Origin: Bog-473 sp963730785
GTDB taxonomy: Bacteria > Actinomycetota > Acidimicrobiia > Acidimicrobiales > RAAP-2
NCBI GenBank assembly: GCA_963730785.1
Contig: CAVSTF010000006.1
Location: 124,001-188,000 of the forward strand
Direction of reading: 5' to 3'
DNA length: 64,000 nt
Part shown: positions 1 to 9,006 of the stretch, piece after piece
Layout: each line of letters begins with the position of its first letter
Numbering within the stretch: position 1 is the first letter of the stretch
Notes under the pieces: generated by a model
Databases searched by the model: none
What the model was told of the DNA's origin: nothing
Seen by the model: only the letters and a program-made list of their open reading frames with translations
Program-made: the position numbers and the translations under genes

Positions 1-5
1 CGCTG

Positions 6-1511
6 TTGTCGCAGCGGGTCTCGGCCCGAGCGGCTCGTAGCCCGCGCTACCGCTGGTGGTCGCTGACCGCGCTGTTGGCCGGCCTCTTGTCGCTCAACAT
101 CACCTTCACCGTCTTCGTGGTGGCCCTCCCCACGGTCAAGAACGACTTCCACACCAACTTCTCGGTCTTGACGTGGGCCTCCACCGGTCCTTTGTTGGCC
201 TTCGGCATCGCCGCTCCGTTCTTTGGGAAGGCCGGTGATCTCTTCGGGCACCGCCGGCTCTACCTGTTCGGACTGGGCGGCGCCATGGTCAGTGCTGTCC
301 TGACGGCCACCGCTCCTGACGTGGGCATGTTGCTCTTTGCCCGCGCCCTCGATGGAGTGCAGGGCGCCGCCACCGGCACGGCCTCCATGGCCCTGATCCT
401 CCAGCTGTTCGAACCGGGGGAACGGGTGAAAGCGCTGGGGTGGTGGTCGCTCGTCGGAGCTGGTGGACCGGTGCTCGGCGTGACCTTGGGCTCGCCGGTC
501 ATTCAGTACTTCGGCTGGCGGACCCTGTTCTGGGGCCAGTTGGTCTTGTTCTGATTGCGGCCGTGGTGGTGACGCTGATCCTGCCCTCGCGTAAGCGGGC
601 GCATCGAGGTCCGGCGGTTGAGCCGGGGCCGAGTGGGAGCATGAGCCCGGGCGTGGCTCCGACGGGCATGGACTGGGTGGGCAGTTGGAGCTTGGCCGGT
701 GCCGTGACGGCGGCGATGCTGGTGCTGAGTATCGGGCCCATCGTGGGCTGGACGTCGATCGGCGTGATCGTCTCGGCGTGTGAGCGCCGTCGTGCTGTTG
801 GGAGTCTTCGCCCGACGGGAGATGACGTTCGCCACACCGCTCATTCCGACCAAGTATCTGCGCCGACGAAACTTCATGTTTCCCATGGGCATGCGGGCCT
901 TTTCGAACTTCGCCTACTTCGGTGGCTTCTTCCTCTTTCCCCTCCTGATGGAGCAGGTGTACGGCTACAGCGTGTCCAAGGTGGGATTCGTCTCCATCGC
1001 CCGACCATTGCTCTTTGCCATCAGCTCGCCCATCGCCGGCTACATGACCGTCCGGACCGGTGAGCGCTTCGCCACCGTGACCGGGGCGGTATTCGGTGTT
1101 CGCGTCAATGGTGTTGTTTGCCACCCTGGACCCGTCATCGGGCCTTGGAATCATTCTGGTGGCGTTGGCCCTGTCCGGGGTGGGCATGGGTGTCGCGCTG
1201 CCGGCCACTTCCTCGACCATGGCCAACGAGGTGGCCGCCTCGGAATACGGGGTGATGAGTGCGGCGCAATTGATGGCGACGCAGGTGGGCGAGGTCGCTG
1301 GCATCCAGGTCGTGCTGACGCTGCAGGAATCCATCTCCCGACACGCCGGGTTGGCCAACGTCCATCACAGCACGGCCTTGCTGCACAGCTTCCAGGTTGG
1401 CTTCTGGGTCGCCGGCGCAATGGCGGCGTTGGGGTCGTGTGTGCGTTCTTCATGCGACCGCTGCCGCGCCATCTGCGCGGGCAGGACGTCCCCGAAACCG
1501 CAGTGATGTAG
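6..1511 (+). CDS. MFS drug exporter, DHA2/EmrB-like (frameshifted)
   Basis: Proton-driven multidrug exporter of the inner membrane, judged from hydrophobic segments and the MFS loop 'GKAGDLFGHRRLYLFG' after the second helix. The reconstructed length of about 500 residues fits a 14-helix DHA2 protein. The reading frame changes near 545, 778, 1090 and 1435; the last change is at a GGGG run, and the protein ends in frame at the TAG at 1509-1511. The frame is open to the left edge, so the TTG at 6 is only a nominal start and the gene may begin upstream. Conserved sequence continues on both sides of every break, so the breaks are probably sequencing errors. The substrate is unknown. Confidence 0.75.
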
Positions 1512-1559
1512 GAGACCCCGGCCCAGGCGACGAGACCTGAGCCGGGGATCGACTGAGTG

Positions 1560-1971
1560 CTATTCGGTGATGTCCTTGAGCCGGGCGGCCATTTCGGCGG
1601 CGCTGCTGTCGCCGGCCGGAGGGGCGGACTGAAAGCGCCATCAGCTTGGCCATGTCGCCCTCGACCTTGACCTTGCCGGCCATGAAGGCCTGCATGCCGG
1701 CCTGGGGGTTGCCCTCAATGAGAATGGCCTTGGCGGTGACGTAGTCGACCGTGACCTTGAGGTCCTGGGTCTCGAGGTGTCCGGTGTCGAGCTCGAGCTC
1801 GCCCGAAGTGGTGTCCATGTGGGCGTCAATGGTTCCTTCGCCGAATGGCACACCGGTGATGACCAGGTTCATGCGGACGACGTGGGGGACCGGGGGTGTC
1901 TTGCCGGCGAATTCGGCACGGATCTTGCGTGCTTCTTCCAACCACTCGTCACTCAAGAACGGGTACGCCAT
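1560..1971 (-). CDS. SCP2-like sterol-binding domain protein (frameshifted)
   Basis: Small single-domain protein of about 136 residues resembling SCP2 sterol-carrier domains, which bind lipids or acyl-CoA in the cytoplasm. Visible features are the acidic strand 'GTIDAHMDTTSGELELD', the segment 'VTVDYVTAKAILIEGNPQAGMQAFMAGKVKV', and the family-typical 'GDMAKLMAL' near the end. At about 1632 an AAA run shifts the frame; removing one base restores a C-terminus ending ...MAARLKDITE and a TAG at 1560-1562. ATG at 1971 is the only sensible start. It is convergent with the MFS gene and divergent from the esterase. The ligand is unknown. Confidence 0.7.
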
Positions 1972-2082
1972 TGCGATACTCCTCTGTTGTCGGCTTGTTG
2001 TACGGCCCGGGACCACCGAGATGCGACCTGGAGCCCCCTGGCCGCCGGAACGATAGTCGCCTCGCCGGTAGCATGCCGGGTT

Positions 2083-2847
2083 GTGACTGCCCCCATTTTG
2101 CAAGGTGCTGAGCCGTATTCCGCCACAGGTGACGCACGTGGCGCCCTCGTCCTGCACGGCTTTACCGGAAACCCCCAGTCGATGCGCGGCTTGGCCGTGG
2201 CCCTGGCCGACGCCGGTTTTACGGTCGAGATGCCATTGCTGCCCGGACACGGCACCGCCATCGAGGACATGCTGCCCACTCGCTGGGAAGACTGGTCGTC
2301 GGCCGCCGAATCGGCGTACGTCGACCTGGCGGCGCGGTGCGAAGCCGTCGTGGTCGTCGGGCTGTCCATGGGCGGCACGCTTTCGGTCTGGCTGGGGGAG
2401 CACCACCCCGAGATCGCCGGACTGATTCTGGTCAATCCCCTGGTTGTCCCGCCTGGACCCGAAATGGTCGAGGGCATCAAAGCCATGCTCGACGCGGGCG
2501 AAGAGACGATTCCGGGCATCGGTTCCGACATCGCCCTCGAGGGTTCGGTCGAGTCGGCCTACGCCGAGGTGCCGCTACGGTCCGCCGAGTCACTGTTTGG
2601 TGCCGCCGCCGAGGTAGAAGCTCACCTGGAGTCAGTCGTCTCCCCGGTGCTCCTCTTCACCAGCACGCAGGATCACGTGGTGGATCCCGTCTCGAGCGAT
2701 CGGCTGGCCGAGAAGGTCAAGGGCCCGGTGGAGCGCATCGTGTTGGAGCGCAGTTTCCATGTGGCCACGCTGGACTATGACAAGGACGAGATCGAGGCGC
2801 GGACCGTGGCCTTCGCCACTGAGCTGTTGCCGGCGACGGGAGCATGA
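2083..2847 (+). CDS. Carboxylesterase, Est30-like alpha/beta hydrolase
   Basis: Soluble 254-residue serine esterase of the Est30/YvaK type. The nucleophile Ser95 lies in GLSMGG, the acid is probably Asp197 in TSTQD, and the histidine is His226 in 'SFHVATLDYDKDEI', closely matching the family's end. The oxyanion loop is 'LHGFTGNP' near residue 24. GTG at 2083 was chosen because upstream in-frame sequence lacks family resemblance; no clear ribosome site precedes it, so the transcript may be leaderless. Its stop overlaps the gatC start by ATGA, making it the first gene of a tightly coupled esterase-gatCAB unit. The physiological substrate cannot be read from the sequence. Confidence 0.85.
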   Translation: MTAPILQGAEPYSATGDARGALVLHGFTGNPQSMRGLAVALADAGFTVEMPLLPGHGTAIEDMLPTRWEDWSSAAESAYVDLAARCEAVVVVGLSMGGTLSVWLGEHHPEIAGLILVNPLVVPPGPEMVEGIKAMLDAGEETIPGIGSDIALEGSVESAYAEVPLRSAESLFGAAAEVEAHLESVVSPVLLFTSTQDHVVDPVSSDRLAEKVKGPVERIVLERSFHVATLDYDKDEIEARTVAFATELLPATGA

Positions 2848-3161
2848 GCGGCTCGGACGAGCCGGGTGGTCTCAGCCGGGACGATGTCTTGTATGTCGCC
2901 ACCCTGGCGCGACTCGAACTCACCGAGCGCGAAGTCGAACTCTTCGCCGCCCAGCTGAGCAGCGTGCTGGCGCATGCCGCCGATGTGGCGGCGTTGGACC
3001 TGTCGCACCTGGAGCCTTCCTCGCACCCGATCCCCGTGGAAAACGTGTTGCGTCCAGACGTCCCTCGACCAAGTCTCGACAGGGCTGAGGTCCTGGCTGC
3101 CGCGCCATCGGTCGAAGATGACCGATTCCGGGTGCCCCGTATCGGCGGAGAAGCGACATGA
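2844..3161 (+). CDS. gatC: Asp-tRNA(Asn)/Glu-tRNA(Gln) amidotransferase subunit C
   Basis: GatC, 105 residues, wraps around GatA and stabilises the GatCAB complex, which converts mischarged Glu-tRNA(Gln) or Asp-tRNA(Asn) to the correct amidated form. Typical features are 'LSRDDVLYVATLARLELTEREVELFAAQL' near the N-terminus and the 'LRPDVPRPSLDRAEVLAAAPSVEDDRFRVPRI' tail. It starts within the esterase stop and ends within the gatA start, both as four-base ATGA overlaps, which points to translational coupling and fixed subunit stoichiometry. Confidence 0.95.
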   Translation: MSGSDEPGGLSRDDVLYVATLARLELTEREVELFAAQLSSVLAHAADVAALDLSHLEPSSHPIPVENVLRPDVPRPSLDRAEVLAAAPSVEDDRFRVPRIGGEAT

Positions 3162-4591
3162 GCAGTGCTCGAGAGACCGCCGCCGCGGTCCGTAGTGGTG
3201 CCCGCTCGGCCCGCGAGGTCACCGAGGCCGCGTTGGCCGAGGTGGCCGCCCGGGACGACAGCATTCACGCCTTCCTCACCGTGTTGCGCGACGAGGCGCT
3301 GGCCAGCGCCGACGCCGTCGATGCCACGGTGGCCGCCGGGGGTGACCCCGGGCCACTGGCCGGTGTGCCGATCGGCCTCAAGGACAACATGTGCACCCGG
3401 GGGATCGAGACCACCTGCGGGTCGAAGATCCTTGAGGGCTGGCGACCGCCGTACGACGCCACGGTCGTGCAGCTGTTGCACGCCGCCGGCGGGATCATGT
3501 TGGGCAAGACCAACATGGACGAATTCGCCATGGGCAGTTCGACCGAGAACTCGGCGTTCGGACCCACCCGCAACCCGCACGACATCACCAAGGTGCCGGG
3601 TGGCAGTAGTGGCGGCTCGGCCGCAGCGGTGGCAGCCGGGTTCGTGCCCCTGTCGTTGGGCTCCGACACCGGAGGGTCCATTCGCCAGCCGGCGGCCCTG
3701 TGCGGCGTGGTGGGCATGAAGCCGACCTATGGCCGAGTCTCTCGCTACGGACTGGTGGCCTTCGCCAGTTCACTGGATCAGATTGGCCCGTTTGCCCAGA
3801 CGGTCGAAGATGCCGCATTGCTCTACGACGTGCTGGCCGGGAACGACCCACTGGACAGCACGTCACTGCCGGTGGCGGCACCCTCGACCTTGGAGGGACT
3901 GGAACACGGCGTCGAAGGCGTACGGGTCGGAGTCTGCGGTGACCTCATTGACGGTTGCGCACCCGACGTCCGGGCCCGGGTGCAGCAAGCGGCCGATGCC
4001 TTGTCGGCGGCCGGGGCCAAGGTGGAAGAGGTCTCGGTGCCCGAGTTCGCCTTCGGCCTCTCGGCCTACTACCTGATTGCGCCGGCTGAAGCGTCGTCCA
4101 ACCTGGCTCGTTATGACGGCGTGCGGTATGGGTTGCGCATTGACGCCGAAGATGCCGCCACCATGAACACGGCCACCCGCACCGCCGGGTTTGGTGCCGA
4201 AGTGAAGCGCCGCATCATGTTGGGCACCTATGCCCTCTCGGCCGGGTACTACGACGCCTACTACGCCCAGGCGCAACGAGTGCGCACCATGGTGATGCAA
4301 GCCTTCGACCGGGCCTACGCCTCCTTCGATGTGCTGCTGGGTGCCACCGCGCCCTCGACCGCCTTTGGCATCGGCGAGTTGGTCGATGACCCGATGGCGA
4401 TGTACATGAACGACATCTGCACCATCCCCTCGAATCTGGCGGGCCACCCGGCCGTGTCGGTGCCCTTCGGATCCGGCGATGATGGGATGCCGGTAGGGGT
4501 GCAGGTGCTGGCGCCTGCGCTCGGTGAAGCACTCCTATTTCGAGTGGCACGGGCGCTTGAAGTGGCGGCGCCCATTGGAGGATCCAAATGA
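3158..4591 (+). CDS. gatA: Asp-tRNA(Asn)/Glu-tRNA(Gln) amidotransferase subunit A
   Basis: GatA, 477 residues, is the amidase subunit that releases ammonia from glutamine and passes it to GatB. The amidase-signature triad is visible: Lys75 in GLKDN, cis-Ser150 in 'PGGSSGGSAAAVA', and nucleophile Ser174 in 'GSDTGGSIRQPA'. The length is normal for the family and the frame is intact. It overlaps gatC by four bases upstream and gatB by four bases downstream. The presence of GatCAB suggests the organism makes Gln-tRNA and/or Asn-tRNA indirectly; no glnS or asnS is seen in this window. Confidence 0.97.
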   Translation: MSSARETAAAVRSGARSAREVTEAALAEVAARDDSIHAFLTVLRDEALASADAVDATVAAGGDPGPLAGVPIGLKDNMCTRGIETTCGSKILEGWRPPYDATVVQLLHAAGGIMLGKTNMDEFAMGSSTENSAFGPTRNPHDITKVPGGSSGGSAAAVAAGFVPLSLGSDTGGSIRQPAALCGVVGMKPTYGRVSRYGLVAFASSLDQIGPFAQTVEDAALLYDVLAGNDPLDSTSLPVAAPSTLEGLEHGVEGVRVGVCGDLIDGCAPDVRARVQQAADALSAAGAKVEEVSVPEFAFGLSAYYLIAPAEASSNLARYDGVRYGLRIDAEDAATMNTATRTAGFGAEVKRRIMLGTYALSAGYYDAYYAQAQRVRTMVMQAFDRAYASFDVLLGATAPSTAFGIGELVDDPMAMYMNDICTIPSNLAGHPAVSVPFGSGDDGMPVGVQVLAPALGEALLFRVARALEVAAPIGGSK

Positions 4592-6021
4592 GCACCGAAT
4601 GGGAAACAGTCATCGGGCTCGAGGTGCACTGCGAGCTGGCCACCGTGACCAAGCTGTTCTGTGGTTGCCGCAATGCCTTCGGCGACGAGCCCAACACCAA
4701 CATTTGCCCGGTCTGCTTGGGGTTGCCGGGCTCGCTACCCGTCATTAATGGGCAAGCGGTGGAACTGGCCATGCGCATCGGCACGGCCCTGCACTGCCAA
4801 ATTCTGCCGTCGACCTTCTCGCGGAAGAACTACTTCTATCCCGACCAGGCCAAGGATTATCAGATCAGCCAATACGACAAGCCGATCAACCTGAACGGCT
4901 GGCTGGACCTACCCGACGGTTTCCGCGTCGGCGTGACGCGGGCCCACATGGAAGAGGACACCGGCAAGTTGACCCATGTCGGCCAGGGCGGGCGCATCAA
5001 CTCCGCTCATCACGCCTTGGTTGACTACAACCGTTCGGGCGTGCCGCTGGTCGAGATCGTGAGCGAACCCGACATTCGATCGGCTGCCCATGCCCGGGCC
5101 TATGCCGCCGAGCTGCGTGGCATCTTGATCGCCACCGGCGCCTCGGACGGCCGAATGGAAGAAGGCTCCATGCGGATCGACGCCAACGTGTCGGTGCGGC
5201 CCCAGGGGACCGAGGAGTTCGGCACCCGTTGCGAAATCAAGAACCTGAACTCACTGCGGTCCCTTGGTCGAGCCATTGACTACGAAGTGGCCCGTCAGAT
5301 CGCCCTCATTGAGAGTGGCGGGAAGGTGTCGCAGGAGACGAGGCACTGGGACGAGGCGGGAGGCCGCACCGATTCCATGCGCTCCAAGGAAGAGGCCAAC
5401 GACTACCGCTACTTCCCCGAGCCCGACTTGGTGCCGTTGGTGCCCGACGAAGCATGGCAGGAGCGGGTGCGCGCCGCCATGGGTCCGATGCCGGCCGATC
5501 GCCGAAGTGGCCTGGTCGAGGTATTGGGCGGGACGGCCACCGAGGCCGAGGCGGATCAAGTGCGCGCCGTCGTCGACCTGGGGCTCGATGCCTTGGTGAC
5601 CGCCGCGGCCGCAGCTGGGGCGCCGGCTGGCTTGGCCTTGGCTCGAGCGGCCAACGAGGTCGCATCAGGCGGGGACGCCGGTCAGGCGCTGAGTCCGGAG
5701 TCCTTCGCCACCCTGATCGGGATGGAGGCCAAGGGAACGCTCTCGGCCACCCAAAGCAAGGCCGTGTTGAGCGAACTGCTCGCGTCCGGGGGCGGCGATC
5801 CCGTGACCGTGGCCAAGGACATGGGCTTTGAAGCCCTTGGCGCCGACACGCTGTCGGCCGTGGTGGGAGAAGTGGTGGAGGCCCATCCTGATGAGTGGGG
5901 CCGCTACGTCGAGGGCGACGACAAGTTGACCGGCTTCTTCACCGGCGAGGTCATGAAGGCCACCAAAGGTCAGGCCAACGGCAAAGAAGTGGCGGCCGAG
6001 CTGCGCAAGCGCCGGGGTTAA
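4588..6021 (+). CDS. gatB: Asp-tRNA(Asn)/Glu-tRNA(Gln) amidotransferase subunit B
   Basis: GatB, 477 residues, binds the mischarged tRNA and performs the kinase and transamidase steps. The N-terminus 'WETVIGLEVHCEL' is diagnostic. A zinc-type cysteine set is present at Cys25, Cys27, Cys40 and Cys43 (FCGC ... CPVC). The C-terminal helical and YqeY-like region runs from about residue 300. The gene closes the esterase-gatC-gatA-gatB operon. Its TAA overlaps the stop of the convergent TetR gene by four bases. Confidence 0.97.
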   Translation: MSTEWETVIGLEVHCELATVTKLFCGCRNAFGDEPNTNICPVCLGLPGSLPVINGQAVELAMRIGTALHCQILPSTFSRKNYFYPDQAKDYQISQYDKPINLNGWLDLPDGFRVGVTRAHMEEDTGKLTHVGQGGRINSAHHALVDYNRSGVPLVEIVSEPDIRSAAHARAYAAELRGILIATGASDGRMEEGSMRIDANVSVRPQGTEEFGTRCEIKNLNSLRSLGRAIDYEVARQIALIESGGKVSQETRHWDEAGGRTDSMRSKEEANDYRYFPEPDLVPLVPDEAWQERVRAAMGPMPADRRSGLVEVLGGTATEAEADQVRAVVDLGLDALVTAAAAAGAPAGLALARAANEVASGGDAGQALSPESFATLIGMEAKGTLSATQSKAVLSELLASGGGDPVTVAKDMGFEALGADTLSAVVGEVVEAHPDEWGRYVEGDDKLTGFFTGEVMKATKGQANGKEVAAELRKRRG

Positions 6022-6614
6022 CCGAGCTCCTTGCGGTAGCGATCCAAGGTCGGTCCGACCCAGTCGCCAATTTCGGCCGGCGTTGCCGTTGAGATGGGCG
6101 GCACGCGCAGGATGTAGCGCGTGAAGGCCAAGCCCATGAGTTGAGTGGCAACCAGTGCATTGCGCCGTTGCCAGGCGCCCTCATCCTCACCATCCAACCG
6201 AGGGTTGTTGCTCCAGACGCGATCAGCCACGAACTCACGCATGGCGTCGGCTACCTCAGGCGATGCGGCCATGCCGGCCGCGCAGGAGGCGAATGACGAA
6301 CCGGTCTTTTCGGCCAGGTCCCACATGGTGAGAAATCCCTCGACAATGCGTCCGCCGGAGAACTCAGTCGGCTGCGCTGATTGGTTCGCCTGCTTGACCG
6401 CCCGGGGATCGAAGGGGAGCGACATGGCCGCCACGAAGAGGTTGGCCTTGCCATCGAAGTAGTGATGGACCAGTGCGGCATCGACGCCGGCTTCGCGGGC
6501 GATGGCTCTGAGGCTGGCCTTGTCATAGCCGCTGGCGGCGAAGACCTTCTTGGCGGCCTCAATGATCTCGCTCTTGGTGTCGGCATGGCCAGGGCGACGC
6601 CCGCCCGGACTCAT
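6018..6614 (-). CDS. TetR-family transcriptional regulator
   Basis: 198-residue repressor with an N-terminal TetR helix-turn-helix (about residues 15-60: 'IIEAAKKVFAASGYDKASL', then 'IAREAGVDAALVHHYF') and a ligand-binding C-terminal domain ending '...GDWVGPTLDRYRKELG', seen in the TetR_C branch. It is divergent from the MMPL exporter, and the intervening region holds a perfect palindrome, so it most likely represses the exporter and itself, released by an unknown exported compound. The gene is intact and convergent with gatB. Confidence 0.9.
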   Translation of the reverse strand: MSPGGRRPGHADTKSEIIEAAKKVFAASGYDKASLRAIAREAGVDAALVHHYFDGKANLFVAAMSLPFDPRAVKQANQSAQPTEFSGGRIVEGFLTMWDLAEKTGSSFASCAAGMAASPEVADAMREFVADRVWSNNPRLDGEDEGAWQRRNALVATQLMGLAFTRYILRVPPISTATPAEIGDWVGPTLDRYRKELG

Positions 6615-6663
6615 GACGCGACCAGAGCGATGTGCCTGATGCTCAAAGAATCGAAAAAAACAT

Positions 6664-6708
6664 ATTCACCATTGGTGAATTCTATGGTACAACTCATCAA
6701 TGGTGAAT
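6664..6708. promoter_or_regulatory. Probable TetR operator between tetR and MMPL exporter
   Basis: ATTCACCA-T-TGGTGAAT at 6664-6680 is a perfect 8+1+8 inverted repeat. A second, partly degenerate copy whose right half is the identical TGGTGAAT sits at 6701-6708, about three helical turns downstream. Palindromes of this size between a tetR gene and a divergent transporter are usual TetR binding sites. Binding by the adjacent protein is inferred. Confidence 0.7.
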
Positions 6709-6734
6709 AGTACGTGTTCCGAGAGCTGGTTGGC

Positions 6735-8955
6735 ATGACGCTGGACATCGAGACGAGGAGCGACTCGCCCCAGGGTGTTTCTTCCACGACGGCGCTGGGG
6801 CGCCTGGCTGCTCGCTGCTACGACCGACGCCGCACCGTGCTCGTGGCCTGGGTCCTGCTCCTGATCGGGATGACCGTGCTGGCCCAGGTGGTCGGAACCC
6901 GCTTTGAAAACAAATTCACGGCAGGCAACACCCCCTCGCAACAGGCCACCAACATTTTGCTGGCCCGCTTCCCGGCCAAGGCGGGCGACACGGCCGATGT
7001 GGTCTTCCACACCTCGACGCCGATCACCGATGGGGCAAACCGGGCCGCCATCGCCCAGGTGATCAGCACCCTCACGCCGCTGGCCCATGTGCAATCGGTG
7101 ACCAGCCCGTTCGCCTCGGCGGCCACGCACCAGATCTCAGCCGACGGCACCATTGCCTACGCGGTCGTTCAGTTCAATGAGGTCACGGCCGACCTGCCCA
7201 CGGCCGCGGTCAAGACCGTCATCACCACGGCCCAAGCGGCGCGACCACTCCGGCTTTCAGGTCGCGCTCGGTGGCAATCCGATCTCGGCGGCCGTGACAG
7301 CCGCTCCGGGTCCGAGCGAGGGCATCGGCATCACGGCGGCCATGCTCATCATGCTGCTGGCCTTCGGTTCGGTGGTGGCTATGGGACTCCCGATCATCAC
7401 CGCCCTGTTCGGCTTGGGTATCGGCGTGGCGCTCCTCGAGTTGGTTACCCACTTCCTGGTGGTGCCGACGTTCGCCCCCGAAATGGCAGCCATGATCGGC
7501 ATCGGAGTGGGGGTCGACTACGCCCTCTTCATTGCCACCCGATACCGACAGGGCCTCTTTGAAGGACGCGACCCGCGCGATGCGGTCATCGTGGCCCTCA
7601 TGACCTCCGGTCGATCGGTCCTGTTCGCCGGCAGCACAGTGGTCATCTCTTTGTTCGGACTGTTCCTGATCGGCCAGGCGTACATGATCGGGCTCGCCAC
7701 CGCCTGCATCGCCGCCGTGCTCATGGTGCTGTTGGCTGCGTTGACGCTCTTGCCGGCTCTATTGGGATTCGCGGGCCACGCCATCGACAAGTTGCACCTT
7801 CCCGGGCTCCTGCAGAACGGCGGCCCGCCGGCCGAGGGCGGTTTCTGGCATCGCTGGAGCCGCTTCATCCAGCGGCGGGCGTGGGTCACTGGTGGCCTGG
7901 CTGCCCTCGCCCTCATTGTCGTGGCCATCCCCATCTTCAGCATGCGTCTGGCCTTTACCGACGCCGGGAACGACCCGACCTCCCTGACCACCCGCCAGGC
8001 CTACGACCTCTTGGCCCAGGGGTTTGGACCAGGCTTCAACGGTCCGTTGGTGGTGGCCGCCTCCCTGCCTGGTCCGAACGCGGCGTTGACGGTGAGCGAA
8101 CTCGGTGCGGCCATCTCTCACGAGCCTGGTGTGGCCTATGTGGTGCCGCCCCAGTACAACGCCAACAAGACCGGCGCCGTGATGATTGTGTATCCGACCA
8201 CGTCGCCCCAGTCGGTGCAGACCGAGTCACTGGTACGCGACCTACGAACCAACGTGATTGCGCCGATTGTGCATAACAGCGGGATTGATGTCCAAGTCGG
8301 CGGTGAAACCGCCAGCAGTATTGATGCCGCCTCATTTTTGGGTGGTCGACTCTTCTTGGTGATTGCTGCCGTCCTCGTGCTGTCCTTCCTGCTCCTCTTG
8401 ACCGTGTTTCGTTCCATCGTGCTGCCACTGAAGGCGGTGATCATGAACCTGCTCAGCGTTGGGGCGGCCTACGGAGTAATGGTGGCGGTCTTCGAGTGGG
8501 GCTGGCTCGGCAGCGTCATCGGCATCGGCCATACGGGACCGATCGATCCATGGATCCCGGTCACGCTGTTCACCATCTTGTTCGGTCTTTCCATGGACTA
8601 CGAGGTCTTCTTGCTCTCCCGCATTCGGGAGGAGTGGTTGCGCACCGGCGACAACTCACTGGCCGTGGCCGATGGTTTGGCCATCACCGGTCGCATCATC
8701 ACGGCTGCTGCGGCGATCATGTTCTGCGTCTTCGCGTCCTTCATCATCAAGGACCCGCTCCACATCCTCAAGGTGTTCGGCCTGGGGCTGGCCACTGCGG
8801 TGGCGGTCGACGTCACGCTGGTCCGCATGGTCCTGGTGCCCTCATTGATGGAGATTCTCGGTCCCCGCAACTGGTGGATGCCCCGCTGGCTCGACCGTCG
8901 CGTGCCCACATTGGGGGTAGAGGTGACGCCGCTCCCGTTACCGAACCCGGCCTGA
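6735..8955 (+). CDS. MMPL-family RND exporter (one frameshift)
   Basis: Membrane exporter of about 740 residues with two RND-type halves. Each half has one N-terminal helix, an outer loop and a five-helix bundle; 'GIGVGVDYALFIATRYRQGL' and 'LFGLSMDYEVFLLSRIREEW' are the paired MMPL motifs carrying the transmembrane Asp-Tyr pair used for proton relay. The frame shifts once, near 7233, inside a GCGGCGCG stretch. ATG at 6735 (MTLDIETR) is preferred; a GTG at 6714 is also in frame. It is probably controlled by the divergent TetR protein. Members export lipids or drugs; the substrate here is unknown. Confidence 0.88.
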
Positions 8956-9006
8956 ATCCGGAACGGCCCGGCCAAAGGGGCGATCCGGTGCCATTAGTTT
9001 GTAGCC

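Noticed and set aside
6..1511. MFS gene as a true pseudogene
   Set aside because: Conserved transporter sequence continues across every frame change and the breaks resemble those in housekeeping genes elsewhere in the window, so sequencing error is likelier.
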